Source: Desulfovibrio inopinatus DSM 10711 (GTDB taxonomy: Bacteria > Desulfobacterota > Desulfovibrionia > Desulfovibrionales > Desulfovibrionaceae). Taken from it: 64,000 nucleotides of DNA. The position numbers and the translations under genes were made by a program. The notes under the pieces are model-generated. The model was given only the letters and a program-made list of their open reading frames with translations. It was not told where the DNA came from and searched no databases. The stretch covers positions 124,001 to 188,000 of the forward strand of contig NZ_AUBP01000002.1 in the NCBI RefSeq assembly GCF_000429305.1, read 5' to 3'. This document shows positions 16,871 through 24,856 of this stretch, one piece after another. Position 1 is the first letter of the stretch. Each line of letters begins with the position of its first letter.

Positions 16871-17590
16871 ATGGAAAAACTTTATATTATTATCCCTGCT
16901 TACAATGAAGCAAGCAATATCGAAGAATTAGTTTCTGAGTGGATCAACGTAGTATCCAATGTATCTCCAGAAAGTCGATTGTTGATCGTCAACGATGGTT
17001 CTCGGGATAATACTTTAGAGATTCTTCATAGATTAAAACAAGAATATATCCAGCTTGAGATAGAAGATAAGCCAAATGGTGGGCATGGGTCCACTATCTA
17101 TTATGGATATCAACGAGCGATTGAAGCAGGTGCCGACTATGTTTTCCAAACGGATTCCGATCGGCAAACTTTACCTGAAGAGTTCAGTCAGTTTTGGAAA
17201 GTTCGAAAAAACTTTGACGCATGTATTGGCGTTCGCTCTCATCGTCAGGATGGGAGCTCTCGTGTTATTGTAACATCTGTTTTGCGCTTGGCTTTGTTTC
17301 TTGTCTTTGGATTAAATATCAAAGATGCAAATACCCCTTTTCGACTAATGCGGCATGACGTTCTGCGTGATGCTCTTGCATTGGTACCTCCCAATCATAA
17401 TCTCACCAATGTTATGCTCTCCATCGTTTTATCCGCTCAAAAACGCAATATCGCATGGTTACCCATAACATTTCGTCCAAGACAGGGTGGTGTGAATAGC
17501 ATCAATTTGCGTCGCATTTCTCGAATTGGACTGAAAGCTGTCCAAGACTTCTGGGCGTTCCGAAAAACACTTCGGCAAAATGGATTATAA
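16871..17590 (+). CDS. GT2 glycosyltransferase (polyprenyl-phosphate sugar synthase type)
   Basis: A 239-residue GT-A fold enzyme like dolichyl-phosphate mannose synthase or GtrB. The N-terminal IIPAYNEASNIEEL and VNDGSRDNT bind the nucleotide sugar, and QTDSDRQ supplies the metal-binding acids. RLMRHDVLRDAL and FRPRQGG follow. It lacks the C-terminal membrane pair of GtrB, so it is probably a peripheral cytoplasmic enzyme. It should load a sugar onto polyprenyl phosphate for GtrA to flip and the GT-C enzyme to transfer. Confidence 0.85.
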   Translation: MEKLYIIIPAYNEASNIEELVSEWINVVSNVSPESRLLIVNDGSRDNTLEILHRLKQEYIQLEIEDKPNGGHGSTIYYGYQRAIEAGADYVFQTDSDRQTLPEEFSQFWKVRKNFDACIGVRSHRQDGSSRVIVTSVLRLALFLVFGLNIKDANTPFRLMRHDVLRDALALVPPNHNLTNVMLSIVLSAQKRNIAWLPITFRPRQGGVNSINLRRISRIGLKAVQDFWAFRKTLRQNGL

Positions 17591-17896
17591 TGCCGTGTCT
17601 CGTTAGTCGTGCTCTTATCGCTTCCGCAATACAAAAGTGAAGGAACTCCATAGTAGACTTGAAATGAACAAACGAGAGTCGGGAGAGTCCTTTCTTTCAG
17701 AGACAACCGGGTAAGAGCGACAGCCCCTAAACAATGTACCGCCTTCATTGAGATGAAGCTTTTTAGGTCTGTGACAGGAAGTCATTATAAACTGCAATAG
17801 AATGTTATGCCATTCCTCCAGGCGGGTGAATCGTTTAAGTTAAATATCATATGTCGCCCAGGTTCATAATAATGAAAAACAGGAAAGACAGTTAAC
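17591..17896. other. Gene-free stretch before glf
   Basis: No gene or convincing terminator is visible. A 14-base string, gacttgaaatgaac, occurs near 17657 and again near 19220, bracketing glf. A weak AACAGGAAAGACA ribosome binding site for glf closes the stretch. Confidence 0.4.
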
Positions 17897-19045
17897 ATGG
17901 AACAGGGACTTGAGTATATCATTGTTGGTGCCGGTTTTTATGGGGCCGTACTCGCCGAGCAAATTGCTGAAAATCTTGGGAAGCATGTTCTTGTTATTGA
18001 TAAAAGAAATCATATCGGTGGAAATTCATACACTGAAAATGACTTAGAGACAGGGATAGAAAAACATGTCTATGGATCACATATTTTTCATACGGATAAA
18101 GAGGCTGTATGGAATTACATAACTCAATTTACATCGTTCAACAATTATAGGCATAAAGTCTTATCGACATATAAAGATAGTATCTATCACATTCCTATAA
18201 ACCTTCTTACTATCAATGCTTTTTTCAAAACACGTATGAATCCGAAAGAAGCAAAAGAATTTATTCAACAACGAGCTCAAGAGGCTTTAATAAAAGATCC
18301 AAATAATTTTGAGGAAAAAGCTATAAGCCTCATGGGGCGCGAGTTATACGAGGCTTTTATCAAAGGCTACACACTGAAGCAGTGGCAAACCGATCCACGG
18401 AATCTTCCTGCCTCTATCATCAACCGTATACCAGCGAAATTCAATTATGATATGGGTTACTTTACCGATCCATGGCAAGGAATTCCAGTCGATGGATATA
18501 CAAAAGTTTTCCAACGAATTCTTGATCATCCTCGCATTGAGGTCCAATTAGGAGTTGATTTTGAAGATATTCAAAATCAACTCCCCGCAACAGCATTTGT
18601 TATTTACAGTGGACCAATCGATGCTTTTTTCCATTATAAACATGGGAAATTAAAATACCGTTCTTTGAGATTTGAAGATAAAGTCGTTGATGTTGAAGAC
18701 TTTCAGGGAACGGCTGTTATGAATTATGCCGAGGCACAGGTTCCGTACACGCGGATTCATGAATATCGACATTACCATCCTGAGTTAAATTATGTAAAAG
18801 ATAAAACATGTATTACATATGAGTATTCACTGGACACTGGCACTGAGAATGAACCGTATTACCCTGTGAACACTCCACAGGACAAAAAAATACTGTCTAA
18901 ATACCAAGCTGAAGCGGCTACGCTAAAGAACGTTCTTTTGGGGGGACGTCTGGGCTCATATCAATATCTTGATATGGATGATGCAATTGAATTAGCATTA
19001 AATGATTTCAATACTGTCATATTATCCCGAGTGAAAAATATGTAA
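17897..19045 (+). CDS. glf: UDP-galactopyranose mutase
   Basis: A 382-residue flavoenzyme that interconverts UDP-galactopyranose and UDP-galactofuranose for cell-surface glycans. The N-terminal dinucleotide motif IIVGAGFYGAVLAEQ is followed by VIDKRNHIGGNSY and the family motif HVYGSHIFHT. Later come FNYDMGYFTDPWQGIP, PYTRIHEYRHY and a C-terminal LGGRLGSYQYLDMDDAI. The length is typical. It follows the GT-C/GtrA/GT2 cassette in the same orientation, so the surface glycan here may contain Galf. Confidence 0.95.
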   Translation: MEQGLEYIIVGAGFYGAVLAEQIAENLGKHVLVIDKRNHIGGNSYTENDLETGIEKHVYGSHIFHTDKEAVWNYITQFTSFNNYRHKVLSTYKDSIYHIPINLLTINAFFKTRMNPKEAKEFIQQRAQEALIKDPNNFEEKAISLMGRELYEAFIKGYTLKQWQTDPRNLPASIINRIPAKFNYDMGYFTDPWQGIPVDGYTKVFQRILDHPRIEVQLGVDFEDIQNQLPATAFVIYSGPIDAFFHYKHGKLKYRSLRFEDKVVDVEDFQGTAVMNYAEAQVPYTRIHEYRHYHPELNYVKDKTCITYEYSLDTGTENEPYYPVNTPQDKKILSKYQAEAATLKNVLLGGRLGSYQYLDMDDAIELALNDFNTVILSRVKNM

Positions 19046-19157
19046 TCCAATGAAAAGCCCACGGTTTTGTCGGTAGACCAATGAAGTTTGACTTTTGCGG
19101 GATGTGGTTATTGCCTTAGAGCGTTTTTCAGTGAAACGGAAGAATGCCTCCGGCGGA

Positions 19158-19187
19158 TTAAGAAACTTTTTGGAAAAAGTTTCTTAA
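19158..19187 (+). terminator. AT-rich palindromic terminator after glf
   Basis: A perfect 14-bp palindrome (19158-19171 with 19174-19187) with a 2-nt centre, preceded by gcctccggcgga. I recognise this layout as a recurrent intergenic element in Desulfovibrio-type genomes; that attribution is from memory. Confidence 0.7.
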
Positions 19188-19642
19188 TAATCTTCAAAAA
19201 CTTTAAATGGTTACAGTATGACTTGAAATGAACGGTATATCTGTCGGAATTTCAAGTTGTTCAACATAAACGATAAACACTCTAGCTCCGCATGAGAGGA
19301 GGTCTCGCTATGCCCTATGCCAGACTCATCTTTCCCTCTTTCGGGGTGAAACTTTATGATGAAGGTGGAGGGTCGCTTCGTCTGTATTTTATAGTATTTA
19401 TTGAAATAATAGAGATTGTTGGGGATTGATAGTTTTGTTGAGCATTTTGGAATAACTATTGAGTTCTTTTGTGTTTGTTTCATCTGAACCGGAAGCGCTG
19501 GATGCTGCGTTTTTGATTTGAACTCTTGACCTCTATCAAAAGAGTTATACCCAGAAGTGGTGTTTGAAGAGGTAAGAGGGGTGACGTACCCTGTCGGGTG
19601 AGAATCCACGATGGAAACCGACAAACTGGAAGTACGTCCCCC
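19188..19642. other. Intergenic stretch before the IS256 remnant
   Basis: No supported gene. Bases 19570-19640 probably contain the left end of the IS256-type element. GACGTAC near 19581 and GTACGTC near 19632 form an inverted pair, but I cannot define a terminal repeat. Confidence 0.35.
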
Positions 19643-20302
19643 ATGAGCAAGGATAGTCTTTCGATCTTCGAGGAGCAAGCTGCAAAGCGGGATATGTTGA
19701 CAGACTTGGCTCGGCAAGGAGCAAGGCAGATTTTGGCGCAAGCTCTTGAAATCGAAGTTCAAGAACTATTGGAACGTGTTGCCCAGCCTCTCGCTGACGG
19801 TAAAAAGGGCGTTGTCCGAAACGGTTATCTTCCTGAACGTGATATTCTTACTGGAGCGGGTCCGGTCCCCGTGAAGGTGCCGAAGGTTCGCGACAGAACT
19901 GCCAACGGGATCAAATTCACCTCCAAACTTGTTCCGCCGTATCTGAAGCGTACGGAGAGCGTCGAAGATTTTTTACCTTTGCTGTACCTGCACGGCATTT
20001 CCACCGGCGATTTCAAAGAGGTTTTGACGGCATTGTTCGGAGATAAAGCGCAAGGGTTGTCTTCAAGCAGTATCGGCCGATTGAAGCAACAATGGCAGGA
20101 TGAACATCAGGAATGGAACAAGCGTTCCTTGAAGGGGCACCATTACATCTCCATTTGGGCTGACGGCGTGTACTTCAATATTCGGGCTGCTGATGACCGC
20201 CAATGCATCCTTGTGGTCATTGGCGCTACGACGAATGGTCGCAAAGAGCTTCTTGCCGTGGAAGACAGTTTGATTGGGCGGTACGTGCCTCGTCAACGTT
20301 AA
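19643..20302 (+). pseudogene. IS256-family transposase, 3' half missing
   Basis: The first 210 or so residues match an IS256/mutator-type transposase. They include RQGARQILAQALEIEVQELL, RNGYLPER, VPKVRDRT, LYLHGISTGDF and WADGVYFNIR, which carries the first catalytic Asp. After KELLAVED the match stops and eleven unrelated residues lead to a stop codon. Full-length proteins have about 400 residues, so the second Asp and the Glu are gone and the protein cannot transpose. Confidence 0.88.
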
Positions 20303-20965
20303 GACTGTTGGTGTAATAGCGGCAGCTTTGCTTTCTCGAATCGATTCAATGGGGCAGCAACTTCGCAACTCACTCCATTCCTTTCTTTCCTTATGCCAAT
20401 CAGTATCAGCAGATTGCCAGCATCGCCATGTCGCTATACAATTATGCTCTTTTTTATAGCAGGGTTAGAGTGCACAAAGAGGAAAAAACTACACACCAGA
20501 TTAGTCTTGACGAATGTTCTTATAGGAAAAATATGGTGGACGTGATATTTTATTTAAAAAACATCATTGACCAGATTCAAGAAGCGTGGCATTGAATATA
20601 CGAATATTTTCTTTTATGGTTGTAATGGTATGGATTAATCTGTTATTCGTTTTGTGCATGGTAGCCATGAAGTAGTAGTATGCCTTTCTAAGTAGCAATC
20701 AAAACTATTTGCTCCCACTGTTCTGTCTCAACGGAATTCACTGTCCATCTTTTGATTCTCCCGGTTCTTTGCGATTTAACAAATACGCTATTTCGTTATG
20801 TTAAACGAAGAGGATCAATCTTCATAAGAAGGCGGAAACCGCCACATCCGAGCCGTCTGACTAAAAGCCTTTAGGTTATCTCCTTTGCGGTGATTCTACT
20901 GAGCAACCGATGTTGATTTCGATATTTGCCAGAAAGTAACACTTTTAATGAGGGAGGTTAGTCTC
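20303..20965. other. Scrambled stretch between IS256 remnant and caspase gene
   Basis: No intact gene is supported. A plus-strand frame of about 75 codons ends near 20595 with a stop after QIQEAWH and contains ASIAMSLYNYALFYSRVRV. It could be the tail of a lost gene or chance. The remainder is AT-rich and non-coding. The ribosome binding site of the caspase gene lies at 20953-20958. Confidence 0.35.
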
Positions 20966-22702
20966 ATGTGCCGACGCCCTGAACGCCAGTTTCTTGAACA
21001 TATTCAGAAAAATTGTGGTGATTTCGTACCTGCTTGGCCCATAGGTCAACAGATTAAGCTTGGTGATATTGTCGAACTTGTTGATGAAAAACGGGTTAAC
21101 TACTTGGGGTCCATTTTGGATCCACTATTTGGTATTGGGGTTGATGTCCAAGAAGGGGATTCCGTTGACTACATGAATTGGCAAAAGACCACGGAACTTA
21201 CAGTAGGATTGGACATTTCGGTACCCTTAATTTCAAATGTGGGCGCAACACTCTCCATTGGTTTCGGAAGTAAGGGGAATTTTCTTTTTGTTCTTCGCGA
21301 CGTCGTTTTTCAGCGAATTCAGAATTTGGTCTCCGTTCGTAGGGAGGCTCTCCGTAAAATCTCTCCTGAATATTTTCTTGGAAAATCTGTTTTTCTTGTC
21401 ACGGAGGTCGCTAGGGCGGGCTCCTACGCATTGGCCATTTCCAATTCTAGCAATGCTCGCCTTGAGATTACTTCCGATGCGGATCTTCAACTTGGTATTG
21501 AGGATCTTGCCAGGGTCGATATCGGCTTGAAAGTGGTTAGCGAAACTGACATGGCCTACACAACCATCGCCAACACAGGCGGGGACATTCTTGGTAAGGT
21601 TGAGATGATTCAAGGTAAGCCAGAAGCGAGACGAGAGTTAACTTTGGCCAATCCTCTCTTCGCTCATCTTGGGCAACGAGATTTCATCTATGCAATTCCA
21701 AAGACTCTGGCGGATAAAAGCGAGACAGACAGCCTCTTTGAATTTGCTCCCATAGGCCTTGGCGAGATCATTGAGGTTGTGAAAACTCAAAAACAAATCG
21801 CGAGAAAAGGTGCTCAGTCAGTGGCGCTTCTGCGCAGACAACAAAATAAGATATATGAGAAACAAAGGCGACTGGCATTATTGGTAGGTATTAATAACTA
21901 CAAAAGAGAGGAGGACAGGTTGTATGGTTGTGTTAACGATGTCGTGAATATTCGCAATGTGCTTAAAACATTCTATGGCTTTATGAATGATGACATTCGT
22001 GTACTCGTTGATGATCGTGCTTGTAACGACGACATTCTTCACCGTCTTGAATGGATGGTTGCCAATGCCAAACCGGGGGATACGTGCGTATTCCATTTTT
22101 CAGGCCATGGGTCTCAAATTCTCGAAAGAAACGATTTTGACGAGCTGGAAGACGGTCTTGACGAATTGATTTGTCCCTGGGACATAGATTGGCATAAAAA
22201 CATCTACATCACTGACGATATGCTCGCTGCTATTCTCAGCGATTTACGCGAAGATGTACATTTTGAGGCCATTTTGGATTGCTGTCACTCCCAAAGTGGG
22301 CTTAAAGAAATGAGCTTGCAACCCGCATCGGAACTTATCCCGAATACGGGTTCCCGGAGTAGGTTTATTTCTCCTCCAGTCGATATTGTTTCTCGTTTTG
22401 AAGGCGCAGAATTGAATCTGCAGACGAGTCATTTCAAACAGATCCAGACATCGGAATCGAAACCTCTGTTGTGGGCTGCATGTCAGGATTGGCAAACAGC
22501 GGCGGATGCTACGATATCGGGTTCTCGTAATGGAGCCTTCACTTACTTCTTATGTCATCACATCAGGCAATCTCAAACGCAGATATCTCGAAACGACTTG
22601 ATCAATCGAGTTCGCGATTCACTGTTACACAATCGATTTGCGCAAATCCCCGAGCTTGAATGCGACCAGCGCTATCGAGATAAACCGTTGTTCAGTCGGT
22701 AA
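20966..22702 (+). CDS. Caspase-like (C14) protease with an N-terminal unassigned beta-rich domain
   Basis: A 578-residue two-part protein. Residues about 300-578 form a caspase/metacaspase domain: RRLALLVGINNY, the catalytic His381 in FHFSGHGSQ and Cys440 in ILDCCHSQSG, then a late LLWAACQDWQTA segment. Residues 1-290 are a separate domain of alternating hydrophobic strands, including VFLVTEVARAGSYALAISN. I cannot assign it firmly; the pattern loosely recalls gasdermin pore domains. I chose the ATG at 20966 because GGGAGG is eight bases upstream; an ATG at 20948 would add six residues. There is no signal peptide. A hairpin follows the gene, then a permuted NlpC/P60-like gene on the same strand. 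The pair may be a suicide or defence module; this is inference. Confidence 0.75.
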   Translation: MCRRPERQFLEHIQKNCGDFVPAWPIGQQIKLGDIVELVDEKRVNYLGSILDPLFGIGVDVQEGDSVDYMNWQKTTELTVGLDISVPLISNVGATLSIGFGSKGNFLFVLRDVVFQRIQNLVSVRREALRKISPEYFLGKSVFLVTEVARAGSYALAISNSSNARLEITSDADLQLGIEDLARVDIGLKVVSETDMAYTTIANTGGDILGKVEMIQGKPEARRELTLANPLFAHLGQRDFIYAIPKTLADKSETDSLFEFAPIGLGEIIEVVKTQKQIARKGAQSVALLRRQQNKIYEKQRRLALLVGINNYKREEDRLYGCVNDVVNIRNVLKTFYGFMNDDIRVLVDDRACNDDILHRLEWMVANAKPGDTCVFHFSGHGSQILERNDFDELEDGLDELICPWDIDWHKNIYITDDMLAAILSDLREDVHFEAILDCCHSQSGLKEMSLQPASELIPNTGSRSRFISPPVDIVSRFEGAELNLQTSHFKQIQTSESKPLLWAACQDWQTAADATISGSRNGAFTYFLCHHIRQSQTQISRNDLINRVRDSLLHNRFAQIPELECDQRYRDKPLFSR

Positions 22703-22714
22703 AAGCCTGCTGCA

Positions 22715-22748
22715 GTTTTGCCTCCGCACATAAAGGCGGAGGCAAAAC
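22715..22748 (+). terminator. Hairpin after the caspase gene
   Basis: A perfect 13-bp stem, GTTTTGCCTCCGC with GCGGAGGCAAAAC, and an 8-nt loop, 13 bp past the caspase stop. The T-rich 5' arm makes it a terminator or a pause and stability element for the following gene. Confidence 0.75.
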
Positions 22749-22859
22749 GCAGTTGAATATTATCTCGTCAGGTTTGACGGCGCTACTGCTCTTCAATCCG
22801 ACAAAACAGAAGAGTCTCTATTCGTTAACGCCTTATACTAAAAGAAGAAAGGTGATGAC

Positions 22860-23711
22860 ATGCAGGTCGTAACCAAAGATGCTCTCCGGACTGGGGACAT
22901 TTTCTTATATCACTCCGAGTCATTTCTTGGCGGTATGATCCGTTTATTTGATGGTAGCGAATATAACCATGCGGGCATATTCGACGGCGAAAATGTTATT
23001 GAATCTCTTGGGGGCGGCATTACGACAAATACAATTTCGGAAAGTACTTGTAAGAACAAGTTCGTTGATGTTTTCCGCTTCCGCAATGATGCTGGAAAGC
23101 AGCTTGGTGATGCTGGTATTCCCACTCAAAACGTGACAGATACTATACGTCGTTATGTGAATGATGGCGATCGCTACGCTTTCGAACAAATTCTGCTTTT
23201 GGCGGCTCTCGCCACTACAAGGCGTTTCCCTTTTGGGGGTTGGGTTCCCGGGCTCTCCAAGTTTGTGCGCCAAATTACCGATGCTGCGGCGAGCGTGTTG
23301 TCTAAATTAATGAGCATGAACAAAGAACCCCTTATCTGCTCGGAACTTGTATATCGATGCTACGTCGAATCGGGGGAAGAATTCTTTATCAACATCGTGG
23401 GAGCCGATATTTTAGCTCAACGTTCTATCGGGCATACTTCAACCACGCTAACGCATCAATTTGACATAAGTTCTCAGAAGGAAATGAGCTCCACCGTCAT
23501 GCAGGATTTCGAGGAAGCACAGTTGGCGAGCTATGAATTTTTGGAGACTTGGCAACGTGTCTCGCGAACTGCTCCTCTCGCACGCAGTGTGCCGGACGTT
23601 CAACAAAACGAAGTAGGAGTAGTGCAAAGTCGAGCTATAGCGGATTTTGTGACCCCCAGAGATCTCAAACAATCACCGAACACATATATTGTTGGGCGCT
23701 TAGCTTTATAG
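22860..23711 (+). CDS. Circularly permuted NlpC/P60 (YiiX-like) cysteine hydrolase
   Basis: A 283-residue protein with the permuted papain-fold layout of the YiiX/C92 group. GDIFLYHSES comes early, followed by the candidate catalytic His in YNHAGIFDG. The Cys comes late, in EPLICSELVYRCY near residue 160. Known relatives cleave amide or ester bonds in peptidoglycan, lipids or proteins. No signal peptide is seen, so it probably acts in the cytoplasm. It follows the caspase-like gene by 157 bp on the same strand and has its own AAAGGTGA site. The tail after residue 200 is unassigned and could be where a protease cuts, but this is only a suggestion. Confidence 0.75.
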   Translation: MQVVTKDALRTGDIFLYHSESFLGGMIRLFDGSEYNHAGIFDGENVIESLGGGITTNTISESTCKNKFVDVFRFRNDAGKQLGDAGIPTQNVTDTIRRYVNDGDRYAFEQILLLAALATTRRFPFGGWVPGLSKFVRQITDAAASVLSKLMSMNKEPLICSELVYRCYVESGEEFFINIVGADILAQRSIGHTSTTLTHQFDISSQKEMSSTVMQDFEEAQLASYEFLETWQRVSRTAPLARSVPDVQQNEVGVVQSRAIADFVTPRDLKQSPNTYIVGRLAL

Positions 23712-23763
23712 CGGGCTGGAAATAGAACAAAAGAAAGGTTCTGTCTTTATCGTTATTGTTTTC

Positions 23764-23973
23764 GATTCAATAGTCTCATGCGGTGAGTCTTATTTCTCGA
23801 AACTCAAAACGAAAAGGAAAAAAGAATGGCACTTCTTTTTCCGAGTAAGGCTCTGGTCACAGAAGGAATTGCTTGAACAGCTCTTTTCGACTTACGAAAA
23901 ACTCGATGAAGATTTGAAGGCAGAGCTTCCTTTGAAACGGATATGGACTGTTACTCCTCAAGATCAGTCATAA
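23764..23973 (+). pseudogene. 3' fragment of an unidentified gene
   Basis: An open frame without a start codon encodes FFFRVRLWSQKELLEQLFST and ends AELPLKRIWTVTPQDQS before TAA. The composition is clearly protein-like, and the ending recalls the tails of large restriction or helicase-type proteins. The rest of the gene is absent, so this is a deletion scar. Confidence 0.4.
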
Positions 23974-24076
23974 TGCGTTTCCCGTCTCAACCAAAGGGAA
24001 CGCGAAAGAAGGTCGGTTCGCTAAAAAGCTACACCACATATTGAACGAAGGCTCATCCGGGAATTATGAGTCTATC

Positions 24077-24856
24077 CTAAATGATTTCGATTCCCTCATA
24101 AGGGCTTTGAGATACGGTCTCACAGGCTCCGCAGGCCCAGCAGATGGGGCATGGTTTCAATCCAAGTGCAGTGCGGATGTCTTCGGGAAGGTCTTCATGG
24201 ATACGGCAGGGTATACCGAACACCGTTTTGAACGCTTCCACGCAAACCCGCTGGAGTTCGTCTAAAGGAATGGTTTGTTCACATATTGACTTCATAGAAA
24301 CCATGCGCACGCCATCAATGCCGCAAGGGTTGATCATATTGAAATGATTTAGATTCGTTGAGCAATTGAGCGCGATACCGTGATAGCAGACACCCCGAAG
24401 CACGGCGACGCCGAGGGAGGCGATTTTGTCCGAAGGGCTGGTCCACACACCGGGAAAGCCTTTTTTGATGAGCCCTGAGATACCATAATGGGCCAAGGCC
24501 TCAATGACCATGGACTCCAACAAATGGACGTATTCTTTGATACCCAGCTTACGGGTCCGCAGATTGAGAATAGGGTATATGACCAGCTGACCTGGTCCAT
24601 GATACGTGGCAAGACCGCCACGCTCTACATCGTATATGGTAATTCCTTCTTGAGCCAACTGATCAGCGGAGGCAAGGATATCACTTCGTTGGGTGCGACG
24701 TCCTGTGGTGATGACGGGATGATGCTCCACGAAAAGGAGCGTCTCCGGGCCCTCCCCGGCAATGATCTGCTCCACAAGTTTTTTTTGCAGAGCATGACAG
24801 ATCTGGTAATCGAGACTCCTCAGCCATAGAACACGAATATCATGCTGTTTTGTCAT
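24077..24856 (-). CDS. lipB: Octanoyltransferase LipB with a cysteine-rich tail
   Basis: Transfers octanoate from acyl carrier protein to the lipoyl lysine of E2 and GcvH-type proteins, the first step of lipoate synthesis. Motifs are GGLATYHGPGQLVIYP, SDKIASLGVAV with the conserved Lys, and the catalytic Cys in FNMINPCGIDGVRM. At 259 residues it is longer than usual because of a C-terminal tail holding CPICWACGAC, four cysteines spaced by two residues, which I have not seen as a LipB feature. The ATG overlaps the activator stop by four bases, so lipA, activator and lipB form one transcript. They presumably serve the dehydrogenase complex encoded divergently. Confidence 0.93.
   Translation of the reverse strand: MTKQHDIRVLWLRSLDYQICHALQKKLVEQIIAGEGPETLLFVEHHPVITTGRRTQRSDILASADQLAQEGITIYDVERGGLATYHGPGQLVIYPILNLRTRKLGIKEYVHLLESMVIEALAHYGISGLIKKGFPGVWTSPSDKIASLGVAVLRGVCYHGIALNCSTNLNHFNMINPCGIDGVRMVSMKSICEQTIPLDELQRVCVEAFKTVFGIPCRIHEDLPEDIRTALGLKPCPICWACGACETVSQSPYEGIEII

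Noticed and set aside
17657-19233. The 14-base repeat gacttgaaatgaac bracketing glf
   Set aside because: Only one short exact match with dissimilar flanks; too little to call a transposon end or recombination site.
19211-19762. A 183-codon minus-strand frame
   Set aside because: It overlaps the IS256 transposase start, and its translation is low-complexity without any domain pattern.
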